DNA from: JACCVL01 sp963695375
Lineage (GTDB): Bacteria > Actinomycetota > Actinomycetes > Propionibacteriales > Nocardioidaceae
Length of the DNA stretch: 64,000 nucleotides
Direction: 5' to 3'
Assembly: GCA_963695375.1 (NCBI GenBank)
Contig: OY968767.1
Location: 2,728,001 to 2,792,000 of the forward strand
A program made the position numbers and the translations under genes. Position 1 is the stretch's first letter; the number at the start of each line of letters is the position of its first letter. The notes under the pieces were generated by a model. That model did not search any database and was not told the DNA's origin. It saw only the letters and a program-made list of their open reading frames with translations. Shown here one piece after another: positions 50,952-59,670 of the stretch.

Positions 50952-51788
50952 GTGCCTGCCGATCCGTCGCTGTTCTCCTTCCCCTTTACGCCCGTCGCCG
51001 AGTCGCTCGGCGACGGGCAACGGTGGTCCACCTGGAACACCGTCGAGCGCGGCTGCCGCGGACCCGAGCCGCGGCCGGACTGGCTGGTCACCGACGACTC
51101 GGCGGTGGACACCGAGCTCGGCGTGCTCAAGACGGGCAAGGAGGCCGACGTCTTCCTGCTCGACCGGACTGCCGCACTGGACCCCCGGCGCACCAGCCTG
51201 CTGGCTGCCAAGCGGTACCGCACGCTCGAGCACCGCACGTTCTCCCGCAGCACGGCCTACACCGACGGTCGTCGGACCCGCAATACCCGGGATAGGAGGG
51301 CGCTGGCTCGCGGGACTGCGCACGGACGCGCCGTCGCCGCCGCCACCTGGGCGCAGGCCGAGTGGACGGCGCTGACCACGCTGTGGGCCGACGGAGTCCC
51401 GGTGCCCTATCCGGTTCAGGTGGACGGCACCGAGCTGCTGATGGAGTTCGTCCACGTCGACGGGGCGGCCGCCCCCCGGTTGGCCCAGGCGCGGCCGGCG
51501 GACGATCTGCTGACCGACCTCGTCGACCAGCTGCTGGACGCGATGCTGCGGATGGCCCGGCGTGGCTGGGCCCACGGCGACCTGTCGGCGTACAACGTCT
51601 TGTTGGCCGGCCGGCGGCTGGTGATCATCGACCTGCCACAGGTCGTCGACATCGTCGGAAACCCGCACGGGATGGACTTCCTGCTGCGCGACTGCCGCAA
51701 CGTCTGCACCTGGCTGCGGTCGAGGGGTGCGGACGTCGACGAGCAGGAGTGGTTCGGCCTGCTGGTCGCCGAGGCGCTGTCTCGCTGA
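50952..51788 (+). CDS. RIO1-type serine protein kinase
   Basis: A 278-residue atypical kinase of the RIO family. It has ELGVLKTGKEADVFLL (nucleotide-binding loop, about 58-73) and LLAAKRYRT (catalytic Lys). GWAHGDLSAYNVLLAG holds the catalytic Asp and Asn, and VIIDLPQVVDI the metal-binding Asp. RIO kinases act in rRNA processing in archaea and eukaryotes; the role of bacterial ones is largely unknown. GTG 50952 has GGAG seven bases upstream. Confidence 0.9.
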   Translation: MPADPSLFSFPFTPVAESLGDGQRWSTWNTVERGCRGPEPRPDWLVTDDSAVDTELGVLKTGKEADVFLLDRTAALDPRRTSLLAAKRYRTLEHRTFSRSTAYTDGRRTRNTRDRRALARGTAHGRAVAAATWAQAEWTALTTLWADGVPVPYPVQVDGTELLMEFVHVDGAAAPRLAQARPADDLLTDLVDQLLDAMLRMARRGWAHGDLSAYNVLLAGRRLVIIDLPQVVDIVGNPHGMDFLLRDCRNVCTWLRSRGADVDEQEWFGLLVAEALSR

Positions 51789-51802
51789 CCCGAGCCAGCA
51801 GC

Positions 51803-52627
51803 TCAGTCGGCTCGTTCGGCCGCGTCGACCAGCGCCTCCAGACAGCGGGCGACGCCGTCGTCGTCGTTGCTCGCGCAGACGACGTCGGCCACCGACCGGA
51901 CCGTCGGGTGCGCATTGTGGACCGCGTGCGCGCGTCCCGCCCAGCCGAGCATCGGCAGGTCGTTGGGCATGTCCCCGAAGGCCCAGACGTCGTCCGCCGA
52001 GACGTCCCGGGCGGCACACCAGCGGGCCAGCGAGGCCGACTTCGTCACGCCGCGTCCGGTCACCTCCAACAGTCCGACCGCGCCCGAGAAGCCGACCTCA
52101 CCGTACGGCGCGACGAGCCGGGAGCCGGTCGCGTGGAAGTCGGCGAACGCGGTGTCGGGCGCGCGGGCGAGCAGCTTGCCGACGCCCGCGCGCGCCAGCT
52201 CCTCCACGGGTGCGACCGGATGCTCCGCCGGGACCCGGTGGAGCTCGGTCCACTCGGGCTCGCGGCCGAATCCGTCGGCGCGCTCGACCGCGAACACCAC
52301 CTCTGGCAGGGCCGCCCGCAGGACCCGCGTCGCCCGGGTCAGGTCGGCGGCGGGGATGGTGCGCGCGTCGGTCACCCGGCGAGCCGGGACGTCGTAGGCG
52401 AAGGCGCCGTTGGAGCACAGCACCGTCCCGTGCCCGCCGACGGCGTCGGCGAGCGGGTCGATCCAGCGGGGCGGCCGGGCGGTGACGATGACCACCTCGA
52501 TCCCGGCCTGCTCGACGGCACGCAGCGCCGCACGGGTCCGGCCGGACAGCGACCCGTCGCTGCGCAGCAGGGTTCCGTCGAGGTCGGTGGCCACCACGCG
52601 CGGCAGTGGGTCTCCGGCGCGGGTCAC
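51803..52627 (-). CDS. HAD-superfamily Cof-type hydrolase
   Basis: A 274-residue HAD type IIB phosphatase. Motif I is VVATDLDGTLLRSDG with the nucleophilic Asp, motif II VIVTARPP, and motif IV WAFGDMPNDLPMLGWAG. Members dephosphorylate sugar phosphates or flavin precursors; the substrate here is unknown. GTG 52627 overlaps the rlmN stop by four bases, so it is translated with rlmN. Confidence 0.9.
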   Translation of the reverse strand: MTRAGDPLPRVVATDLDGTLLRSDGSLSGRTRAALRAVEQAGIEVVIVTARPPRWIDPLADAVGGHGTVLCSNGAFAYDVPARRVTDARTIPAADLTRATRVLRAALPEVVFAVERADGFGREPEWTELHRVPAEHPVAPVEELARAGVGKLLARAPDTAFADFHATGSRLVAPYGEVGFSGAVGLLEVTGRGVTKSASLARWCAARDVSADDVWAFGDMPNDLPMLGWAGRAHAVHNAHPTVRSVADVVCASNDDDGVARCLEALVDAAERAD

Positions 52628-53760
52628 CCCGTCGTCGCCGCCAGCTGCCCGCACGCGCCGTCGATCTCCTGCCCTCGGGTGTCGCGCACCGTCGTCGGCA
52701 CGCCCTTGGCCTGCAGCCGGCGGACGAACTCGCGCTCGTCCGCGGGGTCCGACGCGGTCCACTTCGATCCGGGCGTCGGATTCAGCGGGATCAGGTTGAC
52801 GTGCACCCAGCCCCAGTCGCCGTACGACGTGAGGAGGTCGCCGAGCAGGTCCGCCCGCCAGGCCTGGTCGTTGACGTCGCGGATCAGGGCGTACTCGATG
52901 GACACCCGACGCTTGGTGCGCGCGGCGTACTGCCAGGCCGCCTCGACCGCGTCGCGGACCTTCCACCGCGTGTTCACCGGCACCAGCTCGTCGCGCAGCT
53001 CGTCGTCGGGCGCGTGCAGCGACAGCGCCAGCGTCACCGGGATCCCCTCCTCGGCCAGCTGTCGCATCCGCGGCACCAGCCCGACCGTCGAGACCGTGAC
53101 GCCCCGGGCGGACATGCCGAGCCCGTCCGGCACCGGGTCGGTCAACCGTCGGACGGCGCCCAGGACGGCCCGATAGTTCGCCATCGGCTCGCCCATGCCC
53201 ATGAAGACCACGTTGGAGACCCGCCCGGGTCCGCCGGGGATCTCGCCCCGGGCCAGGGCGCGTGCGCCGGCAATGACCTGCTCGACGATCTCGGCGGCCG
53301 ACATGTTCCGCTGCAGGCCGGCCTGGCCGGTGGCGCAGAACGGGCAGGCCATCCCGCAGCCGGCCTGGGACGAGACGCACATCGTGACGCGTCCGGGATA
53401 GCGCATGAGCACCGACTCCACCAGGGCACCGTCGTGCATCCGCCACAGCGTCTTGCGCGTGGTCCCGCCGTCCGCGTCCATGGTGCGCACCGGCGTCAGC
53501 AGGGTCGGGAGCAGCTCGCCCACGAGAACGTCACGCGCGGAGCTCGGGAGGTCGGTCATCTGGGCCGGGTCGTCGACCAGCCGGCCGAAGTAGTGCCGGG
53601 ACAGCTGCTGCGCCCGGAAGGCCGGCTCCCCCAGCTCGGCCACGGCCGTGCGGCGCTCCGTGCCGGACAGGTCGGCGAGGTGCCGGGGCGGCTTGCCGCG
53701 CCGGGGGGCGGCGAAGACCAGCGGCAGGCTGGTGACGGCGGCCGGTTCGGAAGCACTCAT
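52624..53760 (-). CDS. rlmN: 23S rRNA (adenine(2503)-C2)-methyltransferase RlmN
   Basis: Radical-SAM methyltransferase for A2503 of 23S rRNA, and of A37 in some tRNAs. The 378-residue protein has the radical SAM motif CGMACPFCATGQ (three-Cys cluster, about residue 130), VVFMGMGEPMANY, LALSLHAPDD and the late CGQLA region with the catalytic Cys. ATG 53760 is used; a GTG at 53799 would add 13 residues and neither has a good ribosome binding site. It is coupled to the HAD gene downstream. Confidence 0.96.
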   Translation of the reverse strand: MSASEPAAVTSLPLVFAAPRRGKPPRHLADLSGTERRTAVAELGEPAFRAQQLSRHYFGRLVDDPAQMTDLPSSARDVLVGELLPTLLTPVRTMDADGGTTRKTLWRMHDGALVESVLMRYPGRVTMCVSSQAGCGMACPFCATGQAGLQRNMSAAEIVEQVIAGARALARGEIPGGPGRVSNVVFMGMGEPMANYRAVLGAVRRLTDPVPDGLGMSARGVTVSTVGLVPRMRQLAEEGIPVTLALSLHAPDDELRDELVPVNTRWKVRDAVEAAWQYAARTKRRVSIEYALIRDVNDQAWRADLLGDLLTSYGDWGWVHVNLIPLNPTPGSKWTASDPADEREFVRRLQAKGVPTTVRDTRGQEIDGACGQLAATTG

Positions 53761-53773
53761 CGGGTCGAGGGTC

Positions 53774-53878
53774 TCACGTCGGACCGGCCGGTCGGGCACG
53801 CAGCAGCGCCAGCTCGTCGTCGACGAACGGATCCGGTGTCCCGGCGGCCAGGCAGTCGGCTCGGAGCTCCTCCTGCAT
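53774..53878 (-). CDS. Possible 34-residue small protein between cdsA and rlmN
   Basis: A short frame, MQEELRADCLAAGTPDPF at its start, begins at ATG 53878 with GAGG seven bases upstream. It ends 13 bases before the rlmN start. The acidic composition and placement in the gap could mean a real small gene, but there is no family match and the frame is also open upstream, so this is tentative. Confidence 0.3.
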   Translation of the reverse strand: MQEELRADCLAAGTPDPFVDDELALLRARPAGPT

Positions 53879-53931
53879 CCCGCAGCCTCGGGCTGCCGAC
53901 TGGAGCTGCCGGTCCGTCCGACCGGCCGACG

Positions 53932-54846
53932 TCAGGCGGCGACCGGGACCAGGGTGTCCAGGACGAACCACGCCACCGGCGCGACGAACAGCAGCGAGTC
54001 GAGCCGGTCCATCATGCCCCCGTGCCCGGGGAGCAGGGAACCCATGTCCTTGATGCCCAGGTCGCGCTTGACCAAGGACTCCGACAGGTCCCCGGTGGTG
54101 GCTGCCACCGCGGTCAGCGTGCCGAGCAGGAGGCCGACCCAGACCTCTCCGTCGAGCAGGTGGACGACGAGCAGCCAGCCCGCCACCGCACTCACCAGGA
54201 CCGACCCGGCGAACCCCTCCCACGACTTCTTCGGGCTGATGGTCGGCGCCATCGGATGTCGGCCGGCCAACACCCCGGTGGCGTAACCGCCGACGTCGGA
54301 GGCGATGGTGGCGACGATGAAGACCACGATCCGCTGGGCTCCGTCGTCGGGCACCAGCATCAGCACGACGAAGGCTCCCAGCAGCGGGACGTAGCCAAGT
54401 ACGAAGATCGCCGCCGTGGTGTCCCGGACGAATCCCTCGGCGCCGTGTGGCAGCCGCCAGACCAGCACGCCGAGCACGCTGAGACCGGTGGCCACCAGCA
54501 GCAGCTCGGCCTCCCCGGCCCAGGCACCGACGAGCATCGCCACGCCACCGAGGCTGACCGGCACGACGGGCAGCCGGGTGCCGTTGCTGGCGAGGGCGTT
54601 CGCCAGCTCCCAGATCCCGAGCAGGGCCGCCAGCAGGACCACTGCGAGGAAGCCGACGCGGACGACGAAGAGCGACGCCAGGATGACGGCCCCCAGGCCG
54701 ACTCCGACCGCGATCGCCGCGGGGAGGTTGCGGCCCGCCCGGCTGGCTCGGACGGCGGGGTCGGCCGGGGCGCCTGGAGCCGGCTCCCCCGGAGCGGGAC
54801 TCATCGCGGAGGGCTCGGCGCGGGCGTCGCGGTCTGAGTCGTTCAC
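53932..54846 (-). CDS. cdsA: Phosphatidate cytidylyltransferase CdsA
   Basis: Makes CDP-diacylglycerol from phosphatidate and CTP in the membrane. The 304-residue protein has a hydrophilic N-terminal 40 residues, about eight TM helices, and the family signature SLVKRDLGIKDMGSLLPGHG with GGMMDRLDS near residue 265. Its start overlaps the frr stop by four bases, continuing the rpsB-tsf-pyrH-frr-cdsA string. Confidence 0.95.
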   Translation of the reverse strand: MNDSDRDARAEPSAMSPAPGEPAPGAPADPAVRASRAGRNLPAAIAVGVGLGAVILASLFVVRVGFLAVVLLAALLGIWELANALASNGTRLPVVPVSLGGVAMLVGAWAGEAELLLVATGLSVLGVLVWRLPHGAEGFVRDTTAAIFVLGYVPLLGAFVVLMLVPDDGAQRIVVFIVATIASDVGGYATGVLAGRHPMAPTISPKKSWEGFAGSVLVSAVAGWLLVVHLLDGEVWVGLLLGTLTAVAATTGDLSESLVKRDLGIKDMGSLLPGHGGMMDRLDSLLFVAPVAWFVLDTLVPVAA

Positions 54847-55400
54847 ACCTCGAGCAGCTCGGCTTCCTTGTGCTGGAGCAGCTCGTCGATGGCATCGGTG
54901 TGCTTCTTGGTCAGGCCGTCCAGCCGCTTCTCCGCGCCGACGACGTCGTCCTGCCCGACGTCTCCGTCCTTCTCCGCCCGCTCGAGCGTCTGCTTGGCCG
55001 AGCGGCGGATGTTACGCACGGCGACCCGCCCCTCCTCGGCCTTCGTCCGGGCGAGCTTGATGTACTCCTTGCGGCGCTCTTCGGTCAGCTCCGGCAGCAC
55101 CACGCGGAGCACCTTGCCGTCGTCGGTCGGATTGACGCCGAGGTCGGAGTCGCGGATCGACCGCTCGATGGCCGGCTTGGCGGACATGTCGTACGGGGAG
55201 ATGACGACGACCCGGGCCTCCGGGATCTGGAAGCCGGCCAGCTGCTGGATCGGGGTCGGGGTGCCGTAGTAGTCGGCGGTGATCTTGGCGAACATCTGCG
55301 GGTGCGCCCGTCCGGTACGGATCGCCGCGAAATCCTCCTTGGCGACCTCGACGGCCTTGTCCATCTTCGTGGCTGCCTCGCGCAGGGTCTGGTCGATCAC
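54843..55400 (-). CDS. frr: Ribosome recycling factor
   Basis: Splits post-termination ribosomes with EF-G. The 185-residue product starts at GTG 55400 and contains the RRF landmarks KMDKAVEVAKEDFAAIRTGRA, DYYGTPTPIQQLA and ELTEERRKEYIKLARTKAEE. It is placed between pyrH (46-base gap) and cdsA (overlap). Confidence 0.97.
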   Translation of the reverse strand: MIDQTLREAATKMDKAVEVAKEDFAAIRTGRAHPQMFAKITADYYGTPTPIQQLAGFQIPEARVVVISPYDMSAKPAIERSIRDSDLGVNPTDDGKVLRVVLPELTEERRKEYIKLARTKAEEGRVAVRNIRRSAKQTLERAEKDGDVGQDDVVGAEKRLDGLTKKHTDAIDELLQHKEAELLEV

Positions 55401-55446
55401 GTGGGGTCCTCGCCTCGGTGTGGGGTCGTCGATCGGTCTCCGCGGG

Positions 55447-56220
55447 TCACCCCGCGGAGACCACCGTGCCGATCTTCTCACCCCGGACGGCGCGAGCGAT
55501 GTTCCCGTCGGCAAGGTTGAAGACGACGATCGGGAGGTCGTTCTCCCGACAGAGCGCGAACGCCGCGGCGTCGGCGACCTGGAGGCTGCGGCCGAGGACC
55601 TCGTCGTAGGCCACTGCGTCGAACTTCACCGCGGTGGGGTCGAGCCGCGGGTCCGCGTCGTAGACGCCGTCGACCCCGCTCTTCGCCAGCAGCAGGACGT
55701 CGCAGCTGATCTCCAGGGCACGCTGCGCCGCCACCGTGTCGGTGGAGAAGTACGGCATCCCGGCGCCGGCGCCGAAGATCACGACGCGCCCCTTCTCCAG
55801 GTGACGAGCCGCGCGTCGCGGGATGTACGGCTCGGCGACCTGCCCCATCGTGATCGCGGTCTGGACCCGGGTGTCGATGCCCTGCTTCTCCAGGAAGTCC
55901 TGCAGCGCCAGGCAGTTCATCACGGTGCCGAGCATCCCCATGTAGTCAGCCCGCGCCCGGTCCATGCCTCGGGTGGAGAGCTCGGCGCCGCGGAAGAAGT
56001 TGCCTCCGCCGACGACGACCGCCAGCTGCACCCCGGAGCGGACCACGTCGCTGATCTGTCGGGCGACCGAGCTCACCACATCGGGGTCCACCCCGAGTCG
56101 GCCGCCGCCGAAGACCTCGCCGGACAGCTTGAGCAGCGCCCGCCGGTAGACCGGGCGGTCCGGCCCGACCGCCGGGGTGGATCGGTCCGGCTGCTGCTGC
56201 TGTCCCGGCTCTGCGCTCAC
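55447..56220 (-). CDS. pyrH: UMP kinase
   Basis: Phosphorylates UMP to UDP. The 257-residue product has the amino acid kinase fold: RALLKLSGEVFGG, AVVVGGGNFFRG, MNCLALQDFLE and LLAKSGVDGVYDADPR. Start is GTG 56220; a Gln/Pro-rich stretch precedes the core. A tandem repeat lies between tsf and this gene. Confidence 0.97.
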   Translation of the reverse strand: MSAEPGQQQQPDRSTPAVGPDRPVYRRALLKLSGEVFGGGRLGVDPDVVSSVARQISDVVRSGVQLAVVVGGGNFFRGAELSTRGMDRARADYMGMLGTVMNCLALQDFLEKQGIDTRVQTAITMGQVAEPYIPRRAARHLEKGRVVIFGAGAGMPYFSTDTVAAQRALEISCDVLLLAKSGVDGVYDADPRLDPTAVKFDAVAYDEVLGRSLQVADAAAFALCRENDLPIVVFNLADGNIARAVRGEKIGTVVSAG

Positions 56221-56266
56221 GACTGCCGCCTCCCGCGTGATCGGTCGGGCTGACGGTAGCGGACTC

Positions 56267-56337
56267 GGCTCCGGGTTCGGCTCCGGGTTCAGCTCCCGGT
56301 TCGGCCCCGGTTCGGCCCCGGGTTCGGCTCCGGGGAT
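56267..56337. repeat. 12-bp tandem repeat (about six units) between tsf and pyrH
   Basis: Six imperfect copies of GGCTCCGGGTTC run from 56267 and end on the tsf stop codon. One copy is 11 bases. The tract sits in the transcribed space of the rpsB-tsf-pyrH operon, so copy-number change would alter the pyrH leader only. Confidence 0.85.
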
Positions 56338-57158
56338 CAGCCCTGCCCGACCTCGAACCGCGCGAACCGGCTCACGGTCACGCCCGCGTCGGCCAGGACG
56401 GCCTGCACGGTGCGCTTGTTCTCCTTGACCGACGGCTGCTCGAGCAGCACGACGTCCTTGAAGAAGCCGTTGACCCGCCCCTCGACGATCTTGGGCAGTG
56501 CCTGCTCCGGCTTGCCCTCCTCGCGGGCGGTCGCCTCGGCGATCTGCCGCTCCTTGGCCACGACGTCCTCGGGGACGTCGCCGCGGGACACGTACTGCGG
56601 CCGCATCGCGGCGACCTGCATGGCCGCCCCCCGTGCCACCTCGAGGTCGCCGCCGTCGTACTCCACGAGCACGCCGACGGTGGGCGGCAGGTCGCTGGCG
56701 CGCCGGTGCATGTACGTCGCGACCTGACCGCCGAAGTACGCGACCCGCCCGAGCTCGAGCTTCTCGCCGATCACGGCCGCCAGCTCGCCCAGCGCCTGCT
56801 CGACGGTGCGACCGTCGTCGAGCGCGGCGACGGCCAGAGTCTCCCGGTCGACCGCGCGGGACTGATCGGCGGTTCGCGCGACGGCGTCGGCGAACTGCTG
56901 GAACTGCTCGGACTTGGCGACGAAGTCGGTCTCGCTGTTCAGCTCGACCAGCGCCCTCCCGGCCGACGCCACCAGCCCGGCGGCGGCGGTGCGTTCGGCG
57001 CCGCGCTTGGCCGCCTTGCCCTCGCCCTTGATCCGCAGGACCTCGACGGCCTTGTCGATGTCGCCGTCGGCCTCGACCAGGGCGTTCTTGGAGTCCATCA
57101 TCCCCGCGCCGGTCAGGTCGCGGAGCTTCTTCACGTCGGCGGCGGTGATGTTCGCCAT
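56337..57158 (-). CDS. tsf: Translation elongation factor Ts
   Basis: Nucleotide exchange factor for EF-Tu. The 273-residue product opens MANITAADVKKLRDLTGAGM, followed by MDSKNALVEADGDIDKAVEVL. LNSETDFVAKSEQF is the second EF-Ts signature. ATG 57158 has AAGGAG 11 bases upstream. The frame is open further up but without family match. Confidence 0.97.
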   Translation of the reverse strand: MANITAADVKKLRDLTGAGMMDSKNALVEADGDIDKAVEVLRIKGEGKAAKRGAERTAAAGLVASAGRALVELNSETDFVAKSEQFQQFADAVARTADQSRAVDRETLAVAALDDGRTVEQALGELAAVIGEKLELGRVAYFGGQVATYMHRRASDLPPTVGVLVEYDGGDLEVARGAAMQVAAMRPQYVSRGDVPEDVVAKERQIAEATAREEGKPEQALPKIVEGRVNGFFKDVVLLEQPSVKENKRTVQAVLADAGVTVSRFARFEVGQG

Positions 57159-57252
57159 GGGGTTCTCGTCTCCTTGCTCACGGTCGGCCGGCGATCGGCC
57201 GGGCCGGCTGCTGTCTGCGCTCGAACGGCGGGCCCGGGTCGGGGCCGGCCGG

Positions 57253-58275
57253 TCAGGACTGGTCGGGCTGCGGGGCGGCGCCGGCCGGGGCCTCTGCCTC
57301 GGCCTCGACCGCTTCGGCAGCCTCCTCGGCGGCACCGGCCTCCTCGGAGACGGGGGCCTCGCCCGAGGTGTCCTCGGCGCCTGCGACCGCGGCCGCGGCG
57401 GTGGCCTCGGCGGTCTCGGACGCGGCCGGACGGTCACCCGGCGCATCGGCGGTCGGCTCGGTCGCGGTGCCGGCCGCGGCGGCTGCGTCGCTCGCCGCAC
57501 CGGCGAGCAGCTCGCGCTCCCACTCCGCCATCGGCTCGTCAGCGCCGACCTCGGCGCCGGCCGGCTCCTCGCCGGTGCGCACGCCGGACCGGGCCATCAG
57601 ACCCTCCGCGACCGCGTCCGCGATGACCCTGGTCAGCAGGGTCACCGAGCGGATGGCGTCGTCGTTGCCCGGGATGGGGTAGTCCACGTCGTCGGGATCG
57701 CAGTTGGTGTCCAGGACCGCGACCACGGGGATGCCGAGCTTCTTGGCCTCGTCGACGGCCAGGTGCTCCTTCTTGGTGTCCACGATCCAGACCGCGGCCG
57801 GCGTGCGACCCATGTCCCGGATGCCACCGAGGCTGCGGTTGAGCTTGTCCCGCTCCCGCCGCATGCCGAGCAGCTCCTTCTTGGTCCGCCCGGAGCCGGC
57901 GACGTCGTCGAAGTCGACCTCCTCCAGCTCCTTGAGCCGCTTGAGCCGCTCGTGCACGGTCTGGAAGTTGGTGAGCATCCCGCCCAGCCAGCGCTGGTTC
58001 ACGTACGGCATCCCGACCCGCATGGACTGCTCGGCGATGGCCTCCTGGGCCTGCTTCTTGGTGCCGACGAACAGGATCTGCCCGCCTCGCGCGACCGTCT
58101 CGCGCACGAACTCGAAGCTGCGGTCGATGTAGGCGAGCGACTGCTGCAGGTCGATGATGTAGATGCCGTTGCGCTCGGTGAAGATGAAGCGCTTCATCTT
58201 GGGGTTCCACCGGCGGGTCTGGTGCCCGAAGTGGACGCCGCTCTCGAGCAGCTGTCGCATGGTGACGACGGCCAT
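57253..58275 (-). CDS. rpsB: 30S ribosomal protein S2 with long acidic C-terminal tail
   Basis: The 340-residue protein starts MAVVTMRQLLESGVHFGHQT and has the S2 core up to about residue 230 (RWNPKMKRFIF, MLTNFQT, VDTKKEHLAVDEA, IPGNDDAIRS). After this comes about 110 residues rich in Ala, Glu, Thr and Asp. Such tails are seen in many actinobacterial S2 proteins and are probably disordered. AAGGAG precedes the ATG. First gene of the rpsB-tsf-pyrH-frr-cdsA string. Confidence 0.97.
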   Translation of the reverse strand: MAVVTMRQLLESGVHFGHQTRRWNPKMKRFIFTERNGIYIIDLQQSLAYIDRSFEFVRETVARGGQILFVGTKKQAQEAIAEQSMRVGMPYVNQRWLGGMLTNFQTVHERLKRLKELEEVDFDDVAGSGRTKKELLGMRRERDKLNRSLGGIRDMGRTPAAVWIVDTKKEHLAVDEAKKLGIPVVAVLDTNCDPDDVDYPIPGNDDAIRSVTLLTRVIADAVAEGLMARSGVRTGEEPAGAEVGADEPMAEWERELLAGAASDAAAAAGTATEPTADAPGDRPAASETAEATAAAAVAGAEDTSGEAPVSEEAGAAEEAAEAVEAEAEAPAGAAPQPDQS

Positions 58276-58572
58276 GGCCGTGCTCCTTGTTCGTGACGGC
58301 GGCCGGAGGGCGGCCGTCGGTCCGGTTGTCGCACCGGCGGGTGCCGGTGCCCTGACGCCTGCGGTGTGCTCCCCGCCTCCGGCGAGCCGGGGACCGGTGG
58401 GAGCAACCCCGTCGCGGACGGGTTGCGGGCGTGCGAAGTCGACTCGCCAGGCGAGCCGCTGGGTCGCATCCTACGCGAGCCACCCGTGCACAGCCCAATC
58501 GCTGCGCCCCGTGGTCCACAGCCCCGCCGACCGGGCCCGACGCGGCCCCGACACGCCGCCCAGGCTGCCGGC
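58276..58572. other. Divergent control region of rpsB and the M23 gene
   Basis: A 297-base gap. It holds a bulged hairpin at 58403-58426 (GCAACCCCGTC / GACGGGTTGC) about 130 bases upstream of rpsB and a possible rpsB promoter further out. Nothing recognisable as a known ribosomal leader motif was found. Confidence 0.5.
58468..58498 (-). promoter_or_regulatory. Possible rpsB promoter
   Basis: On the - strand TTGGGC (58498-58493) and TAGGAT (58473-58468) are separated by 19 bases. The spacing is long but the -10 is good. A start near 58461 would give rpsB a leader of about 185 bases that includes the hairpin at 58403-58426. Confidence 0.3.
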
Positions 58573-59670
58573 ATGTCCCGTCTGCACCGCGGGGTCACCG
58601 CACTGGCCGCCGCCTGCCTCGTCCTGCCGCCCGCCGCCCCTCCCGCCGACGCGGCCGGCCGGCCCGGTTGGGCCTGGCCCCTTCGACCCGCACCGACCGT
58701 GGTGCACCCGTACGTCTCGCCGCAGGGACCCTACGGCCCCGGTCACCGCGGCGCCGACCTGCTCGCGGGGGTCGGCCAGCAGGTGCATCCGGTGGCGGCC
58801 GGCCGGGTCAGCTTCGCCGGTCCGGTCGCCGGGCGGGGAGTCGTGGTGGTGGACCACGGCCGCGTCCGCACGACCTACGAACCCGTGCTGCCGAGGGTGC
58901 GCCGCGGCGACCGGGTCCGACCGGACACGGTGCTGGGCACGGTGACGCTGAGCGCCGGGCACTGCCTGCCCGCCGCCTGCCTGCATCTCGGCGCCCGGAT
59001 CGGCGACCGGTACGTCGACCCGCTGGCGCGGCTGGCCGCCGGACCCCTCCGGCTGCTCCCGGTCGGGGTGGCGGGCCGGTCAGGCGCGGGGGTGGGCCAG
59101 GCGGTAGGCCGCCCGCAACCGGTCGGCGCTCACGTGGGTGTAGACCTGGGTGGTCGCCAGCGAGGCGTGGCCCAGCAGCTCCTGCACCGAGCGCAGGTCG
59201 GCTCCGCCCTCGAGCAGATGGGTGGCAGCGGTGTGCCGCAGGCCGTGCGGCCCGAGATCCGGTGTGCCCTCGACTGCGGCCACCCGCTGGTGCACGACCC
59301 GCCGCACCGCCCGCGGATCGATCCGGCCCCCGCGCGCGCCGAGGAACAGCGCCGGACCACTGCTCCCCGTCACCAGCACCGGCCGGCCGCGCGCGGTCCA
59401 GCCGTGCAGCGCGGCCGCGGCGGGCCGTCCGTACGGGACCGAGCGCTCCTTGCTGCCCTTGCCGAGCACCCGGACCAGCTGCCGCTCGTGGTCCAGGTCG
59501 TCGACGTCCAGAGTGGTCAGCTCGGCCACGCGGATCCCGGTCGCATAGAGCAGCTCGAGCATCGCCACGTCGCGGAGACCGGCCGGCCCCTGGTCGCGCG
59601 CGCGCTCCGCGGCGGCGTCGAGCACGGCCCGCATCTGGTCCCCCCGCAGCGCCGCCGGCAGCGGGCGTAG
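58573..59670 (+). CDS. Secreted M23-family peptidase-like protein with unusual 3' read-through
   Basis: ATG 58573 opens a signal peptide (GVTALAAACLVLPPAAPPADAAG), then an M23/LytM-like domain with GHRGADLLAGVGQQVHPVAAG and VVVDHGRVRTTYEP. The later CLHLGARIGDRYVDPLARL replaces the usual HxH by Cys-Leu-His, as in other actinobacterial members next to rpsB. The recognisable domain ends near 59070 (residue 166), where relatives end. Here no stop follows, and the frame runs about 200 more codons antisense through xerC to 59670. Those residues look like shadow sequence. The true product may be about 170 residues if a stop was lost or miscalled. Confidence 0.7.
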   Translation: MSRLHRGVTALAAACLVLPPAAPPADAAGRPGWAWPLRPAPTVVHPYVSPQGPYGPGHRGADLLAGVGQQVHPVAAGRVSFAGPVAGRGVVVVDHGRVRTTYEPVLPRVRRGDRVRPDTVLGTVTLSAGHCLPAACLHLGARIGDRYVDPLARLAAGPLRLLPVGVAGRSGAGVGQAVGRPQPVGAHVGVDLGGRQRGVAQQLLHRAQVGSALEQMGGSGVPQAVRPEIRCALDCGHPLVHDPPHRPRIDPAPARAEEQRRTTAPRHQHRPAARGPAVQRGRGGPSVRDRALLAALAEHPDQLPLVVQVVDVQSGQLGHADPGRIEQLEHRHVAETGRPLVARALRGGVEHGPHLVPPQRRRQRA

